This document shows positions 11,572-24,117 of a stretch of DNA of 64,000 bases, in pieces (the first letter of the stretch is position 1; every line of letters begins with the position of its first letter). The position numbers were made by a program, and so were the translations under genes. Below the pieces are notes generated by a model. The model did not search any database. It saw only the letters and a list, made by a program, of their open reading frames with translations, and was not told where the DNA came from. The stretch comes from Sporobolomyces roseus (taxonomy: Eukaryota; Basidiomycota; Microbotryomycetes; Sporidiobolales; Sporidiobolaceae): NCBI GenBank assembly GCA_016617785.1, contig JADILM010000005.1, forward strand, positions 1,612,001 through 1,676,000, read 5' to 3'.

Positions 11572-14500
11572 ATGGCTCCGGCACCAGGGTCTTCGCCTCC
11601 GACATCTCCCACCTTGACTTCTTCGACCTCTTCCCTTGCAACTCCTCTCTCCCCTTTCTCCCCTCAAGATTACGGTCACATAGTTCGATCAATCCAGCAC
11701 AGATCAGCCAGTAGACTATCAGAAGATCATTCAGCCGCGTCTTGGAGAGTCCGAGGCAGTTCAGCGAGTTCTGCAGGAGGAGGAATGGAAACGGGAACCG
11801 AGGTCAACGACTCACTCGAGAATGACTTGAAACTCGCGGCAGAGATCGGTCAGGCTTTGCTACAAGAGAAGAGTAGCATGCAACAAAAGTTGGACTTGAT
11901 GGAAAAGGCGAATCAGAAATTGTTCAATCAGTTGTCTTCCTCAGTGAAAGAGAACAATCAGTTGCAGCGGGTACGTGCTTCTCGCTCTCTCTATGGCGAA
12001 GGGTGTTACTCACAGACGCTTGCGAGCTTGCAGCGACTCGAGGAGACAGTAGGGAACCTCGAACAAGCAGACAGTTCAAATCGAGCTCTCCTCGTTTCGC
12101 TTGAGGAAGACCGCAAGACCATCTCTCGACTTTCGTCAGATGCTGGCAAACTCGTTGCAACCTCGACAACGCTCAAGGATCTCCAACGGACGCACGACGA
12201 CACTCTGCAAGAACTCGCTTCAGAAAGAAAGCGAGCGAGTGCAGCGGAAAACAAAGGGAAGCGGATTGGAGAACGGGCAAACGAGTTGGAAGAACGGTTG
12301 AAGACGGCTATTGCAGATCTGGAGGAGATGCGACAAGACAAGGTCTTGAGAAGTAGGAAAAGTGGAGATGCGTTGGCTAAAGTTAGGGCCAAGTACGCGA
12401 GAGGAGAAGGAGAATCAGATGAGAGGGCTGCGAAAGGTTCGACTACTAGCGATTCGGTCAAGAATGCAGAGACGGATGAACTCCTCAAGCTGGTCGAGAA
12501 TTTGGTGACGGAAAACAACCTTCTTCGGTCGGAAAGTATGGAGCTTCACGGTTTACTCGAGTCAACGAGGGAAGAACAAGGTGATATGAGATCGTCGATG
12601 GCCGAAAGAGATGTCGTGCCGGAGGAAGATGAGGAGGAAGTGCGAAGAGCTGAGAACGACGAAGACGATCTTCCCTCAAGATTCGATCAACGACGACTTT
12701 CCATGTTCTCCGCCACCTCAGCCCCTCCCGAATCTATCACGTCTCCTTCCCTTTCACAAGGCGGCTTCGACCTCGACTCTTACCGTGTCCCCCTCTCTCC
12801 TGGATCTTCAGCCTTTCAAAGACCTTGGGGAGCTTCCCCCTTCTCCTCCCATGGCAGCGATCTCAACCGACCTTCTGGTATCGACCTTGTTGCTGGTGAA
12901 GATTCATCAGCTCATACAGCTCGACCACCAGCGAGTGTTCGACGAAGCAACTCGCTGAGAGGTCGAAGGCCACCAGCAGTCTCGAGCAACAGCACGGGAG
13001 CTCTCAACAGTTCAAAGGTTCCGTTTGGTCGAAGGAAAGGTCACAACGGAAGGTCACTCAGTATGGATATCAGCAGTAGCATTCAAGCCGGTCAAGGTGT
13101 AAGTTTCGATCACTATGTTTTTGCGAATTATGGCACTGACTCTCGTGCAATAGCCCTCTCCTCTCGTGGATCCCGGAAGTGCACCAGGCTCGCCGAATCC
13201 GAACTTCTCACCTTCGACCAGACCAGCTTCGATTTTCTCGAACGCGAGTGAAGATCCCGACAGTTCAGCTCGACCTCGACGACATCATCGCCCCCTCTCC
13301 CTTTCCCTCGGTCCTTCACTCTTCCCTGGCGTGCCAGAAGACGATTCATCGAGACCGGTCTCACCATACAGTCGAGCCTCAGCATCAGCTCATCGACGGA
13401 AATCGTCCCAACCTCCTCTTGCTCCTTCAGATTCAGCTGCCGAATCGCTAGTCTCGATACAGAGCGGCCTCGGTATTGCTTCCACGACGCTTGCATCGAA
13501 CGAAGATCATCGACAGCCAATGCAGCGTGTTTTGACCGATTCTTCAACCCAAACTTCACCTCCCCCATCTCCGCTCGAAACACCTCGTTCTCCTCTTCCC
13601 TCCTTATCTCAACCGTTCTCGAACACCTCGACTCCTCACCGGTCTCCTCACTCTCATCCTTACCGATCACCGAGTCTGTCGCCGAAGCCAAACTCGGCTC
13701 GTTCTCACACCTCGGTTTCCGATCTCTCCGAAGAACGACTCTTCGAAGCACAAGTCGTATCTGGCGCCGGTGTAGCGAATCTCGATCAACGTACTGCAGC
13801 TCTCGGTCAGCTACTCGAGCACGTCGTCAAGCTTCTTGGACGCCTTCAAACAGCCGATGTCGCGACTCAGTCGAAGCGATTGGCGAAACAGAATCTGCCC
13901 GGTGGAGACGTCAAGCACGTAGCTCAGGCGAACTTGAAAGATCTCGTGAGTCTCCTGCTACAGGTCCCGTCAAAGAGCTTCAATGCTGACCCTCGCTGAT
14001 CAACAGGTGAACGAAATCGATTCAATGAGGGACAAATTCCGTCGGATCCTCGAACAAGAGCGAGCAGCAGTCGCAAAGGACGTCACGAAAGCTGTCGCTC
14101 CACCATCAGCTGAATCTCTCATCAGTCGAAGGGAATTCGTCTCGCTCGTCAAGCTCCTTCGCGACCTCCTCTTCGAAGCTTCTCGCCTTCGTTCGCTCGT
14201 TAACAGGGTTCAACTCGATCCCTCACTGGCAACTCGTCTCGTAGACTTTGACGATGCTCAAGTCAGCGCCGCCGATCTCACTGGTCAATCGACTCCGAAG
14301 GCGACAACTGCAGGAGGACTCCTCGCTCCCCTTTCTCGACTCTTCGGCACGAATCTCTCGCCTGGCGAACATCCAACGTTGGCGAGTCGACCGAGTTCTG
14401 CACAACTTCGTGCACCCCCGAAACGAGGAGGTTACAGCGCCGTCACTTCAGCCACCGTCAACGTCGAATTCGGCAAAGCAGCTGTTCGATCTTCGAGCAG

Positions 14501-15542
14501 CGAAGGCACGACAACATCTCCCTCTCAACCTCCTCCTTCTCGTCCAGATCCACCTAGACGGGACATTTCATCAATCTTTGCTGGTTCGTCGAATCGACCT
14601 GCGGATCCTTGGGTCGTCTTGCCAAACTCAGAACCTGGCGGTACTGCACCAACACCGATGCCCCAACCTCGTCGAATGCCATCTAGATCACCAGGTCTCG
14701 CCTCTGTCGCATCATCCTACCTGCCCTTCAGTCGAATCCTCGCCGGTTCTTATCGTCCTGCGATGTCTTCAACTACAAACGCCGTTCTCGACTCTATTCC
14801 TCACGCTCCTCCTTCCTCTTGTGATCCGTCCTCCAACCATGAACCTGGTCCGACCCTTCTCGAACGTCAACTCCGCCCTCGCGGCTTGTCCGATTCATCG
14901 ATTCGAAGCACTTTCCTCTCGCACGGCGTTGCGAATCCTCACCATCGAGTCTTGACTCCAGCAACTCTCGCACTCAGCAGCGAACCGACCCGAGTCGCTA
15001 CCACCACAGTCGTCGCCGAGTCCTCGTCCCTCTCGACTAGTCCCGCGCCAGGTTCATCTCTCGCTTCAAGCGGTCTCGCCGCAATCTCAGCTCTTCAAAA
15101 GCAGCTCAGCGCAGATGAAGGGCTCCTCTCTGTTTCGTCGTCCGGAAGTGGTTCGCTCTCGAGACGGTCATCGGCAACAAACCTTCGATCCAAACCCTCT
15201 CAGTCTCGCTTGCGAGATCAAGTTCTCGCACCTTCTTCCGCGCCTCTCAGCGTCGATCGCTCAAACTCCCTTCGTAGTACCGATACCTCACCTTCTCTCT
15301 TGACCTCTACTTCTCCGAATCCGATCCAGATCTCACCTCCTTCTCCACTCAAGCGCCCAGCACCCCATCACGCCAACTCCTCAATGTCGTCCTCTCCCGT
15401 TGATCGAGCGACAGCGCCCAACTCGCTTTTCGGTACTCTCGCTTCGGGATGGAGTAATGGATGGACCTCAGGCCCTGGAGGAGGAGGAGGATCATCGATG
15501 CCGGAAAGCTATAAGGAGCGGACGAGAATGGGAAGAGATTGA
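11572..15542 (+). CDS. Large coiled-coil protein with CC1-box-like motif, possible motor adaptor
   Basis: Four exons joined by introns at 11971-12015, about 13100-13152 and about 13946-14007, giving about 1,270 residues. A Ser/Pro-rich start is followed at about residue 85 by DLKLAAEIGQALLQEK, the pattern called the CC1 box in BICD, HAP1/TRAK and Spindly adaptors (Ala-Ala-x-x-Gly). A coiled coil runs from there to about residue 370, with two main segments (to NNQLQ; then LASLQRLEETVGNLE onward) and a further heptad stretch DELLKLVENLVTENNLL. A long disordered region contains many Ser-Pro pairs. A second helical block (about residues 610-780) reads NLDQRTAALGQLLEHVVKLL and EIDSMRDKFRRILEQE. 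The tail is low complexity. In CC1-box proteins the motif binds the dynein light intermediate chain. Whether that applies here is inference. The gene is convergent with the acyl-CoA synthetase (291 bases between stops). Confidence 0.8.
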
Positions 15543-15833
15543 GTTTCGCTTGTATAGTTTCCCCCTTCGCATGGTTCTGTCTCTCTCTCCCTTGACTTGT
15601 TGACACTTCTAGTTCTCACTCATCGCTCTACACATACCCCTACCTTCGCTTTTCACTCTCTGTCTGATGCCCTTACTTAACTCGTTTTCTCTGCTTTCTC
15701 GCATTGACCTTTTGAAACGAAATCTCGACGTTCATTGATAGTCGTAACATAAGATACTGCTTTGCGTGGTACTGATTTTAAGGATATCATATCTACAACT
15801 TTCGAGAGTGCCTCGCCATTTCCCTTCATCTCC

Positions 15834-18249
15834 TTACAATTTCGCCTTCGTTTCCTTGGCTTGCCTCTTCGACCATTCCGCCGCTGCGTACTTCTTGACA
15901 TCAGCTTTGAGAACCTTTCCAGTCGCATTTCGAGGCAATTCCGTCTCGGTAAAGAGGATCATGGCTGGAACACAGTGTTTCGGTAAGAGTGAAGTGACGA
16001 GAGCTCTGAGGGATTCCTCATTTGCTGGCGATGTTGAGGCTCGAGAGGATGGGTGAAGAACAACGACGGCACTGAGAAGTGGCATTATAAGTTCAGCGGT
16101 ACTATCGAGGAAAACAGGAGAAAGAGGAACGCACGCTACTTCTTCGCCTCGAATAGGACAAGGCACGGGGACTACTGCAATTTCTTTCACTCCATCGTGT
16201 TGGAAGATGGCGTTCTCGACCGAGACGGATGCGATGTTCTCGCCCGAACGGATAATCTGAGAGAGAAAGTCGTGGGATGAATTCGAAATCATCTGGAAAA
16301 AAGGGAGACGAGAGCTGCTCACCATATCCTTCGAGCGATCGGTGATGAAGAGGAATCCCTCCTTATCAAGGTATCCGACGTCTCCGCTGTAGTTCCAGGA
16401 ACATTATTGATCAGCTAGACTTTGACTAGAGGTTTCGAAGAAGCAAAACTCACGAGCGGAACCAACCATCGTCTTCAAAGGCAGCTTTTGTCGACTTCTC
16501 ATCATTATAGTAACCCTCCGCAACATTCGCTCCGAAGATACAGATCTCACCGACTTCGCCGGCTGCGAGAGATTTTGAGCTTGCGACGGATTGAGGAGAA
16601 TCGACGGGAATAATCTTGAGATCAACAGAAGGTGCAGCGAGTCCACATGATCCGGGACCTGATAGTTCATCGAATAGATCAGCTTCCATCGAGAAAGCAT
16701 CAGATCGAGGAAGAGAGAGAGACTCACGTTCGACATAATCGTCACCTCCAAACGAAGTAGCTACCGAATTAACCTCAGTCAACCCATACCCCTGTGCCGG
16801 ACTGACCATCGGTAATTTCCTCCTCACGTCTCCAGGTAACCGCTCCGCCGCCGGTCCACCCCCGAAAGAGAATCCTTCGATCTTCAGTTTCTTCTTGGGA
16901 TCCAATTGCTCGTACATCTGCATGACTAGATGCGGGACTCCTCCTACAACGTGAACTCCTTCTTCTTCGACGAGTACGGCGGCTTTCGCTGGGTCGAACT
17001 TGTGCATCAAGACGATCTTCGCGCCGAGTGCGGTACCGATCAAGAGAAAGGAATGACATCCCATCACATGGAACAAGGGAATCGTCTGCGACATTGTCAA
17101 GGACGTCAGAAACAGAAGACTGTGAGAGCGAGAGGGGAAAGTCAGACGAACGATTAAAGTGACTCGTTGTTCAGCATTAGGGTCGGGAGCTGGGAGACCC
17201 AGACCTTGTCGTAGGAGAGCCCGTGCGCTTCCTGTGAATCGTCGGGAGAAGAAGAAGATCCTGTCAGGATTTTGTCTCTGAGATCTTGCGAAAGCTTCGA
17301 CACTCACCGATACTCGTATTCAAACGATTCGAGAGGAATTGCCGTTGAGTCGAAAGTACAGCTTTTGGTAAACTTGTCGTACCTGTTCGAATCGAGAAGT
17401 TTTAACTTGAGCGAGAGTGAAGAGAAGGAAAGTCAAGTTTGGCTCACCAGAAGTGAGGAAAAGAGTCGAGGGGTCCTGATTTCGTCAAACACGATATGTC
17501 AGATATGAAATGCAAGATACAGAACAAGAGGTGGAGTACGTACCTCGGGAAGGATCTCGATATACGGTAACTCCTTCGCTGGAGTTGACTGTAAAGCGTC
17601 CTCTAATCTCTCGAAACCTTCCGGTACTTGCCCCTGCCTCGACCTAACGACAATCAATCCTTTACATCCGTTCGTCTTGAGTGAGTCTAGCTGTTCCTTG
17701 AACAACGCCGCCCTCTCCTCATCGACGACTGCAAGACTCGGTTGAGTCAACTTGAGAACGTGTGCGAGAGCCTCCGGGGTCAACCAGGCGTTGACTGCAA
17801 CAGCGACCGCGCCGATCGAGTGTGCTGCGTAGAACGAGAAGATCCATTCAGGGAGATTTCGCATAGCCAAAGCGATTCTGTCTCCTTTTCGAACTCCTCT
17901 TTGATGGAATAACGAAGCGATATGCTCGACTTTCTCGTGAGCCTCGTTGTAAGAGTATCGTTCACCTTCATAAACGATACATTCCTTCTTTCCATGAATC
18001 TACGAGAATGCGCGAAAAAGGGGGTCAGCTCTTGGTTGCGAAAACCGAGGGAAGAGCGAGAGAAGGTACTTTTGAAGCTTGCCAGAAATCTCGGACGGAG
18101 GGAGGAAGTTGTTTGTAGACTCGTACTTTCCTTCCTTTGATCGTCTTGTTCTCCATCTCCCAAGGCATGCCAGGTCCAGTGAGGATTTTGTGACATTCTT
18201 CCAAAGTTCGTTTAGGTGGTGCAGGTGCTGGAAGGGCGTCGGTGGACAT
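15834..18249 (-). CDS. AMP-binding acyl-CoA synthetase, likely peroxisomal
   Basis: ANL-superfamily enzyme of about 590 residues in seven or more exons, start ATG ending at 18249. It activates a carboxylic acid to acyl-AMP and then acyl-CoA. Visible motifs in order are: RKGDRIALAMRNLPEW; the phosphate-binding loop LTSGTTSLPKAV, split by an intron near 17410-17450; IPLFHVMGCHSFLL; FSFGGGPAAERL; the A5 motif QGYGLTEVNS; GEICIFGANVAEGYYND; the A7/A8 core GDVGYLDKEGFLFITDRSKD followed by IIRSGENIAS; and the A10 lysine in LPRNATGKVLKADV. The second Gly of the usual SGTTGxPK loop is Ser here. The protein ends in Ala-Lys-Leu, a recognised type 1 peroxisomal signal. Substrate cannot be read from sequence. 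It is divergent from the enoyl-CoA hydratase gene, which fits a joint role in acyl-CoA metabolism. Confidence 0.9.
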
Positions 18250-18415
18250 TGAGGATGAGAGTGTTGTAGTTGAGTATGAGCTGAAGTGAGAGGAAGAGGA
18301 GAGAAATACAGACTTAGCTTCTCCACTTCGTTTCGCTCTTTACTTGAAGCCGGGTGTGAACTGCGGAGTCCCACTTTCTCTCTTCCCTCTTTTTCCCTTC
18401 AAACTTCTTTCAAGC
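18250..18415. promoter_or_regulatory. 166-base bidirectional promoter
   Basis: The acyl-CoA synthetase (minus) and enoyl-CoA hydratase (plus) start codons face away from each other across this short spacer. A longer in-frame start for the hydratase at 18344 exists, but it would add a non-mitochondrial-looking N-terminus. Co-regulation is inferred from the arrangement only. Confidence 0.55.
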
Positions 18416-19735
18416 ATGCTCATCCAACGCACGACTACCCTCTTACGCTCAACTAATTCACCTCGCCTAGTTCTCCTCTCGATTCGACATTATTCCGTTG
18501 CTCCAACTTCTTCATCTCGACAAGCTTCCCTCACTCGTTCAACACAACTAGAAGGGCTTACCTACCTCGAACTGAACCGTCCAAAAGCCAAGAATGCATT
18601 GAGCGTACAAATGGTTCAAGAACTGAGGGAATTAATTGAAGAAATCCGATTTGATGGGTTCGCACACTCCCTTCCTCTCGCCTCTCTCTCTCTCTAAGCT
18701 GATCGGATAGGGAGAATATAGTCTGACAAGAGCTGTAGTATTGAGATCAGCGGTCGAGGGTTCATTCTGTGCCGGAGCTGATCTGAAAGAGAGGAAAACG
18801 ATGAATGAGTTGCAAGTTGCGAGGTTCATTTACAATTTGAGGAGATTACTGGGAGAGCTCGAGGATCTACCGATGCCCACTATCGCTGCGGTTGATGGAC
18901 CTGCGTTGGGAGGTGGGTTGGAGTTGGCGTTGGCTTGTGATTTACGGGTTGCCGGTAAAAACCCTCTTGTTTCTTCTCCTCTTCCTCTGAATGAGCACTG
19001 ATTAGGTTGCGATATAGGTTCGGGAGCTGCAAAGATTGGACTCCCAGAGACGAGGCTAGCGATTATTCCAGGGTGCGTCAGAGATCGAGCTTGAGCAGTC
19101 CGAAAAACTGCTGACGCTGCGAATTCCCTCTCGCAGTGCTGGAGGAACACAACGTTTGACACGTCTGATCGGAACTTCACAAGCGAAGGATCTGATCTTC
19201 ACGTCGAAGATTATGACTGCTGAAGAAGCTGCTCACAGAGGTGAATCCGAACGAGAAATTGAGGTCGCGCAAGGAACTGATTCGTTCTCGTTTTAGGTAT
19301 CGTCAACTATGTATCGAAAGTACGAGATACGGCTAGTGATACAGCTACAGAACTTGTCGCGGAGATGTTACAAGCTGGTAAGTCATCTCTGCTGTCTAAC
19401 TCGACTCAAGAATTAACTCCGATTGATTTATCGTAGGTCCTCTCGCGCTTCGGGCTGCCAAAATGGCGATTGACGTCGGCTCTCAAGTCGATCAGTGAGC
19501 TCTCGTTTCTCATTCAGAAATGTCGAGCATTGCTGAAGGGTGGAGTGCGCTGCAGAGAATCGGGACTCGACGTAGAAAGGCTTTCTTACCAAACCCTTAT
19601 GCACACGAAAGATCGTCTCGAAGGTCTCGCAGCGTAAGTCGTTCTCTTCGATCTGACGCTCACTTCCCCTCTGACTCGACGTCAACACTTCACAGCTTTG
19701 CGGAGAAGCGGAAACCAGTTTACAGAGGACAGTAA
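18416..19735 (+). CDS. Enoyl-CoA hydratase, AUH/3-methylglutaconyl-CoA hydratase type, mitochondrial
   Basis: Crotonase-fold enzyme of about 310 residues in eight exons. The N-terminus ([20 protein letters not shown], then RHYSVA) is Arg/Ser rich with no acids, a typical mitochondrial presequence. Motifs follow AUH closely: [29 protein letters not shown], the first oxyanion-hole segment; [20 protein letters not shown], the second; [14 protein letters not shown] then [11 protein letters not shown]; and the C-terminal [14 protein letters not shown] [12 protein letters not shown] followed after an intron by [12 protein letters not shown] and TAA. The family hydrates 3-methylglutaconyl-CoA in leucine breakdown. 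General enoyl-CoA hydratase activity is the alternative. Intron ends were set so that GDGL and VDQESGLDV read through in frame. The next 342 bases (19736-20077) are the leader of the adaptin gene, with nothing else visible. Confidence 0.92.
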
Positions 19736-20077
19736 AAGTAGAAATTTGTCAATTCTTGCAACGCAACATCATCCTTCGCTCTATCTTCTCGGCTGTGATT
19801 GGGCAAAGAACCCTTTCGAATGCTTGGAGAGTATCGCGAGCTTGTTCGGAGAGTTGCGAAATCTTCACCTCGGCCTCTGCCTGCGAAACGAATCCCTCTT
19901 CATCACCCAACACTTTACTTCTACTTCTCGCTCTGTCACTCACCCAAGTATCTCTCTAGTACCTCAGAAGACCCTTCAAGCTATCCCTGCAGTTCCTCAA
20001 GCTCTCCTCAGAGTTGCTCACCCCGCTTCCTCCACCTCATCTCGCATTCCTCCCCTCTCCTCAACAAGCACTCAAAG

Positions 20078-23000
20078 ATGGTCAAAGATGATATGAGGGG
20101 TCTCACCGTAGGTCTCTCATCATTCTCTACGTATCACACCTCGCTCTAGCTGATCAGTGAGAGAGGAAATGACAGCAATACATTGCAGATTTGAGATCAT
20201 GTCGAGTGAGAGAACTCGAAGAGAAACGTATCAATAAAGAGATGGCTCATATTAGACAGAAATTCAAAGGTACGCTCTACACCGCTTGAAAGAGAGGAGA
20301 GAGGGGTTGCACTGACGCACCACCTCTTCCTCATCCCGAACTCTTTGATCAATAGATGGTAACCTTGATGGACGACAGAAGAAGAAGTCAGCTCACAGGG
20401 ACTGTCCAATAGCAAGCAGAATCGCTGACTAGTTGTTTCGGCGAGCAAACAGGTATATTAGCAAGATCATATTTACCTCGATTTTAGGTTATCCAGTTGA
20501 CGTAGGTCACATGGAAGCTGTCAACTTGATCTCATCCCCAAAGTACTCGGAGAAACAAATCGTGCGTCTTTCCTTTCAAATTCATCTGCCCTGCAAAAGA
20601 GCCTGATGTTCTGGAAAGGTACTACGCACAGGGTTATCTCGCACTCACTCTCCTGATGCACGAGAACTCGGACATTATTCGACTAGTCGTCAACTCGATC
20701 AGGAAGGATCTGGATGATATGAATGAAACTACGAATTGTTTGGCTCTTCACGCGATCGCGAATATTGGTGGAGCAGATATGGCGGAAGCTTTAGCCCCTG
20801 ACGTTCATAGATTACTCATCTCTCCGTATGTACACTTTCTTCATTGTCCGATTGTAGGAAGAAGGGTGCTGATGAGATGGGAACTGTAGAACTTCTCGAT
20901 CATTCGTCAAGAAAAAGGCGGCTTTGACGCTACTTCGTTTGTATCGGAAACATCCAGATGTCATTCCTGCTGCTGAATGGGCCCTACGAATCGTTTCCAT
21001 CCTCGACGATCAGAACCTTGTGAGTGCTGTCGAATCGAGCAATCCCGCAACATCACTGATTCTCTTTTTTCATCCAATTCACAGGGTGTCGCTCTCGCCG
21101 TTGCGAGTCTTGTCCTCACGCTCGCTCAAGACAACCTCGAGGCTTACGCTGTGTGCTATCAGAAGGCTGTTAGCCGTCTGAGCAAGGTGAGCGAGATCCG
21201 CCCTTTTCGACGAGAATCTCGGCCTGAGCGACGTTGTTTCGCAGGTCGTCCTCAAAAACGAATACTCGAGCGATTACGTCTACTACAAAGTTCCTGTACC
21301 GTGGCTACAAGTCAAGCTCCTTCGCCTCTTGCAGTACTATCCTCCCTCAGGTGAGTTTGGTCTTTCGTTCTCCCTCTTGAAGAGAGAGAGCTGAACGAAG
21401 TCCACCGCAACTCGCAGACGATCCAACCTTCCGTCAGCTTCTTCACAACGTCCTCGAGCGAATCCTCAAGAACTCCGGAGACACGCACAAGAACGTACAG
21501 CAGAACAACGCTCAAAACGCAGTACTCTTCGAAGCGATCAATCTAGCAATTCACCTCGATACTGAATCAACGATCGTTCAATCCGCTGCTCACCTCCTCG
21601 GTCGATTCATCATGTCGAAAGAGACCAACGTACGATACCTCGGACTCGACACGATGGCGCATCTCGCTGCGCGAAGTGAGAACCTCGAAGCGATCAAACG
21701 ACACCAAACGACCATCATTCAATCCCTTCGTGACAAAGATATCTCGGTTCGAAGACGTGGACTCGACCTCCTCTACTCTATGTGCGATTCATCAAATTCG
21801 AAATTGATCGTTGGGGAACTGTTGAAATACCTCTCGGTTGCGGATTATACGTTGAGGGAGGAAATGGTGCTGAAGATCGCGATCTTGACGGAGAAGTTCG
21901 CGATTGAGTATGAATGGTATGTAGATACGATCTTGTCGTTGATGAATACTGCGGGAGATCATGTTGGAGAAGAGGTTTGGTATCGGATCGTTCAGATCGT
22001 TACAAACACCGAGGAATTGCAAGAGGTACGTCTCTTCTTTTCCTTCGACACTGTTCGAGATGTACTGACTTCGCTGAATCGCGCAGTACGCCGCTCGCAA
22101 GATCTTTGATGTCCTCCTCAAGCCATCAGTTCACGAGAATCTTATCAAGGTTGGAGCGTACATTCTCGGAGAATACGGTCATCTAGTTGCAGACGAACCC
22201 GTATGTGTTCGCTTACTCTACAGTCACTCTTCGAGACTGAGAATAGGAGCGAGTGATACAGGGACGCTCACCAATCGAACAATTCCACATCCTCCATTCT
22301 CGTTCGAACTTGATCTCAAACGCTACAAAAGCTCTCCTCCTCACGACCTACTTCAAATGGCTCAACCTCTTCCCCGAGATCCGGGAACAGCTCATCGCTG
22401 TATTCGAGAAGTACTCGAGATTGCTCGACGCAGAACTTCAACAACGAGCTTGCGAGTACCTTGCGATCGCGAATCTACCTGATGAGGAACTCTTGCAAGT
22501 CGTTGTTGATGAGATGCCGCCCTTCCCAGAGCGAGAAAGTGCTGTGAGTAGGGAGTTCGATTAGTTGCGAGGCAATCTTGAACTAAACCAAATCCCCTTT
22601 ACCCACAGCTCTTGAGTCGACTAATCAAAAAGACCGGAGATACGGGAGACAAGCGAACTTGGTACATTGGAGGCAAGGAGGTCAATCAAGGACAAGATGC
22701 TGAACGATACAAGGGATTCGGACGTCGAAAGGGAAAAGAGGTCGCAACCGAGGAGGAAGAAGGAACTCCTACAGCTCCGACCTCTTCGAACGGGAACGCT
22801 GTCGCCAACAATGGATCAGAAGACGTTATGGCATCTCTCGCTGGACTCGATCTCGGTTCACCTTCAGTCGCAACCGACGCTATCGCGAACCCTCTCACTC
22901 CCGGTCTCTCTTCACCCGAACTTTCTCGATCACCTCTCGCTGCCACCTCTCCCTCTATCGCGACGAAACCTCTTCTCGCTACTCCTTCACCCGCAGCTAC

Positions 23001-23831
23001 TCCCACTGCTCGCAAGCAGGTCACTCATGGAGCCGACAAATGGCTATCTCGACTAGTCTACAATTCCGATGGAGTTCTGTACGAAGATGCTCAACTTCAA
23101 GTCGGGGTCAAGTGCGAGTTCCACGGTCACCTCGGTCGCATTCAAGTTTACTTTGGCAACAAACTCCCAGTCGCTCTCGATTCCTTCACCGCGACTGTCG
23201 ATGTCGAAGATCCCGATTCACTCGCCGTCACTCTCCCCAAGATTCCTTCCCCACACGTTTCCGCACTCTCTCAGATCCAACAACTCATTCACGTCGAGTG
23301 TCGCTCGACTTTCAACGAACCACCACTTCTAAACATTTCCTACCTCGCCGGTTCTCTCCAAACCCTCACTTTGCGACTTCCCGTTTGGATCTCGAAATTC
23401 CTCGAACCGGTCAAATTGGATAGTTCAGCATTCTTCGAAAGATGGAAACAGATTGGAGGACCTCCGAGAGAAGCTCAGAAGATCTTCAAGATTCAGGTCG
23501 ATTCGAATACTGGAGTAGATGTTGCGAAACAACAGAGGGTAGTTGGAGGAACAAAGATGGGATTGTTACCTGGTGTCGATCCTAATCCTAGTAATACAGT
23601 AGCGGCGGGTGTGCTGCATACTTCGAAAGGGAAAGTTGGGTGCTTGTTGAGAATGGAACCGAATGAAAAGGCGAAGGTGAGTTCTATCTACCTCGGACCT
23701 AAATTCCCATTGCGCAATCCTAACGCATCATGATCTGCGTACAGCTGTGTCGATTGACGATCAGAAGTACGAACAATGAGGTTTCGCAAGGCATTTTGGA
23801 CGTTCTGGTAAAATCGCTGGAAACTCGGTAG
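20078..23831 (+). CDS. APL3: AP-2 adaptor complex, alpha subunit (alpha-adaptin)
   Basis: Large subunit of the clathrin adaptor AP-2, which links cargo and PIP2 membranes to clathrin in endocytosis. Spliced from about twelve exons starting at [10 protein letters not shown]. Trunk motifs match the family in order: [150 protein letters not shown]; and EFDRDPGTA-type ends replaced here by FERESA. A Pro/Ala/Ser hinge spans about 22740-23010. The ear follows ([20 protein letters not shown]) and ends with [19 protein letters not shown] and TAG at 23829-23831. The length, about 960 residues, is normal. The last exon shares 16 bases with the spacer before the second F-box gene. Confidence 0.96.
23799..23814 (+). 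repeat. Left copy of 16-base duplication-boundary match
   Basis: The sequence gacgttctggtaaaat sits in the last codons of the adaptin gene, 319 bases before the ATG of the first F-box gene. The same 16 bases recur at 26164-26179, 329 bases before the ATG of the second copy. Confidence 0.75.
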
Positions 23832-24117
23832 CTTGATTTAGTTCATCCTTGGTTAGGTTTGCAACCTTGAAAGCATTCTGAGCCAGAGGATGTTTCTTAT
23901 GAGAGAATCGATTCAAGTGAGTTGCGAGTTGATGGGAGAATTCTATCTCTGGCTTCTTCTCCTTCCTCTTCCCACTTTCATGGCGGCTCGCCACGACTGA
24001 GCGGCACAGTCAACTATCGCTACATCCTCGAGACAGTCAGCTTGCGAATTACAACGCGCTTCACCTCCTCAAATTCGCTCATTCCTCAGCCGTTTCACTG
24101 CTCTCCTCTCTCGATTC

